From Rotaria macrura (taxonomy: Eukaryota; Rotifera; Eurotatoria; Philodinida; Philodinidae): DNA of 64,000 nucleotides. The stretch covers positions 1-64,000 of the forward strand of contig OENT01000861.1 in assembly GCA_900239685.1 (NCBI GenBank), read 5' to 3'. Positions 62,291 through 64,000 of the stretch are shown one piece after another (within the stretch, counting starts at the first letter, position 1; every line of letters begins with the position of its first letter). The position numbers were made by a program, and so were the translations under genes. The notes beneath the pieces were generated by a model that worked only from the letters and a program-made list of their open reading frames with translations, did not search any database and was not told the DNA's origin.

Positions 62291-64000
62291 CAATGGAGTC
62301 TTTACAGAAGTTTGTCCTATATTAGAGTCAATTTAACTAAATTTAGATCAATTCAATATCTTCAAGAAGGATAAGTTCCCTTGATTGAAATTATCAATAT
62401 TTCTTACTCCTGTTTAGCCCTGTGACAGTTCTCAATCAGTACCTAGTTTTTCTGAAAAGTTTAGGAGCTGTTCACCAGTTCATGTGAGAAGAACTGGAAT
62501 TGGTCACCAGGTTGTTTCTTAGGCATTTGGAACCATACATAGTTCTATTTTAAAGAATTGAACTACTTTGGTATCCAGTTATTTCTATTTAGGTTCAATC
62601 AACAATTCTAAGAACGATAAGTTTGATTAATTTAAAACAATTATTATCTATTATTCTGTTTTAGGTTAAATCAAAATGATGGACAACTGTTATTTTGATT
62701 CATTTTTATCAATTATTTTGTTTTATTTTGTCTGGGTCGTTGAGGAACCAGCACGGGATGACAAAGAAATCACAATTCGATGGTAGTTTTGATCTATATC
62801 ACTGATGTGACTGATTATATGTGGAAAATTCGTTTCTAGAACGACATTTGGCCTTCTTTTACAGTTGGTTCTTTATTAAGGAACAATGGACGAAGAGTTA
62901 GAATGTTTAGCTCTGGCTTCATTTCTCGAATCATTCCATATATAAATATGTGAAAACAGTGGCTGAGAGGACGTCCATAAATTTATATTCCTATTACAGA
63001 TCCGATCTGATCCGGTTGGTTTCCTTTATTTTTATTGCATCATGCAATATGATTCTCTCAGATTCATTTGTCGAAACTGATCAGATCTAACGGAATCCTT
63101 TCCCAATAAAATATTCATCGGATTCCGGTTCACTGGATTTAGGGCTCGTTCCGACAGAATCTGATCGGATCGAGCCGAGAACCGATCATTTCGGACATAA
63201 TCCGACATGATATCGTATCGGATCCGACAACATTCATTAGTCAGAACTCTCAGCCTAGGTAGTATACTTCAAATATTCGAGAATTTCTAGAAAAAATTGC
63301 TGTCATTATAGGTTCACCTGATCTGATCAAATCATCCGTCATATACGCGTACAATTTTCTTGCTCAATTTCAACTATTATCATACTATTAAAAGAATATG
63401 CTAATCTAATGAGAATATTGATGATTGTGCTTGAATTAACTGAAAGAGTGTTACAATTACTCTTTCAAATTCTTCTTTCTCAATGAAGATAATTTATTTT
63501 TAGAAAGAAGGATCTCTAGAAATTACCATACACTGCTTTCTCTATCTTCAGTGTTACCGCACGGATTCTTAGCGGTCAACTATCTCGAATGCGTTTTCTA
63601 TTGCTATTTTTGAAAACATTCGACAGTATTACTACCGATCATGTAGATTTGTCCCCGGTGCTAGATTCATCATCCTTAGGAGATTTACCTGAACAACTAT
63701 ACTGTCATTAGGTTTCAACATAATATAGTGACATAAAATATAATCTGTCCTATCGTTTGTGTTTAACAAAACCATCGTACAAATATATAAAACCGTGAGC
63801 TTATGGTTTTTTTGCAGAGTTTTGAAAGATTTCTATTGGAAGTATACAAGCATGGAGAACTTTTTCTTCGATAAAATCAATCAGATATCACCTGGACTTT
63901 TAAAATCAATGCCTGGACATGTTCCACCCAAGTTATTCTAGTTTTCTCAACTTTATTCGCATTATTGTGCATGAACTATTTGTTCGAGGTGAGAAAATTA
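62291..64000. other. no gene seen; one diverged TCCGATCGGA repeat
   Basis: 63000-63260 contains the GATCCGATCTGATCC and TATCGGATCCGAC words of the CCCAGG family and ends in CCTAGGTA, a likely mutated terminus. A possible exon near 63819-63941 follows a TTTTTTGCAG acceptor but resembles nothing I know. Confidence 0.4.

Noticed and set aside
61982..62293. Minus-strand Ser/Gln/Lys-rich frames
   Set aside because: They are produced by the AAGTC arm repeats of the hAT-like element and run across its boundary.
63759..63941. Possible exon after a TTTTTTGCAG acceptor
   Set aside because: A single short block at the window edge with no recognisable domain and no partner exon in view.

Overview
This window looks like nuclear DNA from a small-genome metazoan, most likely a bdelloid rotifer (inference). 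It is AT-rich, most introns are 50-80 bp with clear GT..AG ends, and the genes belong to classes known to be expanded in bdelloids: an RNA-dependent RNA polymerase, FG-GAP/VCBS repeat proteins, NHL-repeat proteins and large EGF mosaics. It also has two interstitial tracts of the hexamer TGTGGG, which is the published bdelloid telomere repeat. I recognise no bacterial operon, rRNA, tRNA or CRISPR array.

Layout. 1-5000 has no intact gene and is a patchwork of fold-back (inverted-repeat) elements. 5014-7723 is a degraded multi-exon gene lying between two inverted blocks of an ATCGCGAT-type repeat. 7724-12900 is gene-poor. 12924-13562 encodes a small multi-pass membrane protein (DUF2985-like). 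14285-30445 is one very large secreted mosaic gene: signal peptide, Reeler domain, alternating EGF, fibronectin-II-like and SEA-like modules, about 60 tandem EGF repeats, then a ShKT-type cysteine-rich C-terminus. 31457-39123 is a complete 12-exon RNA-dependent RNA polymerase gene whose reading frame I could follow through every splice junction (about 1330 aa, catalytic DLDGD present). A long intron of this gene carries nested fold-back elements. 39124-50000 is repeat-dominated and resembles subtelomere: two TGTGGG tracts, a 140-bp inverted repeat abutting one of them, an NHL-repeat pseudogene (minus strand, in-frame stop), a run of 32 G, and a 30-34 bp GC-richer minisatellite split by a palindrome. 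50000-54150 has no recognisable gene. 54227-60840 (minus) is a type II membrane protein with a huge FG-GAP/VCBS ectodomain. Its two small 5' exons can be joined to the repeat exon in phase, and the gene is broken by a single N that sits at a duplicated, probably misassembled segment. 60841-64000 holds repeats, including a well-bounded non-autonomous hAT-like element with an 8-bp target-site duplication.

How the genes relate. They do not form a pathway. The two large extracellular proteins are plausible cell-surface or matrix molecules. The RdRP belongs to the small-RNA amplification machinery that acts against transposons, and it lies in a neighbourhood crowded with short non-autonomous elements. 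The most notable non-genic structure is the set of palindromic elements, each built from its own short motif repeated in inverted arms, together with the telomere-like tracts inside the contig.
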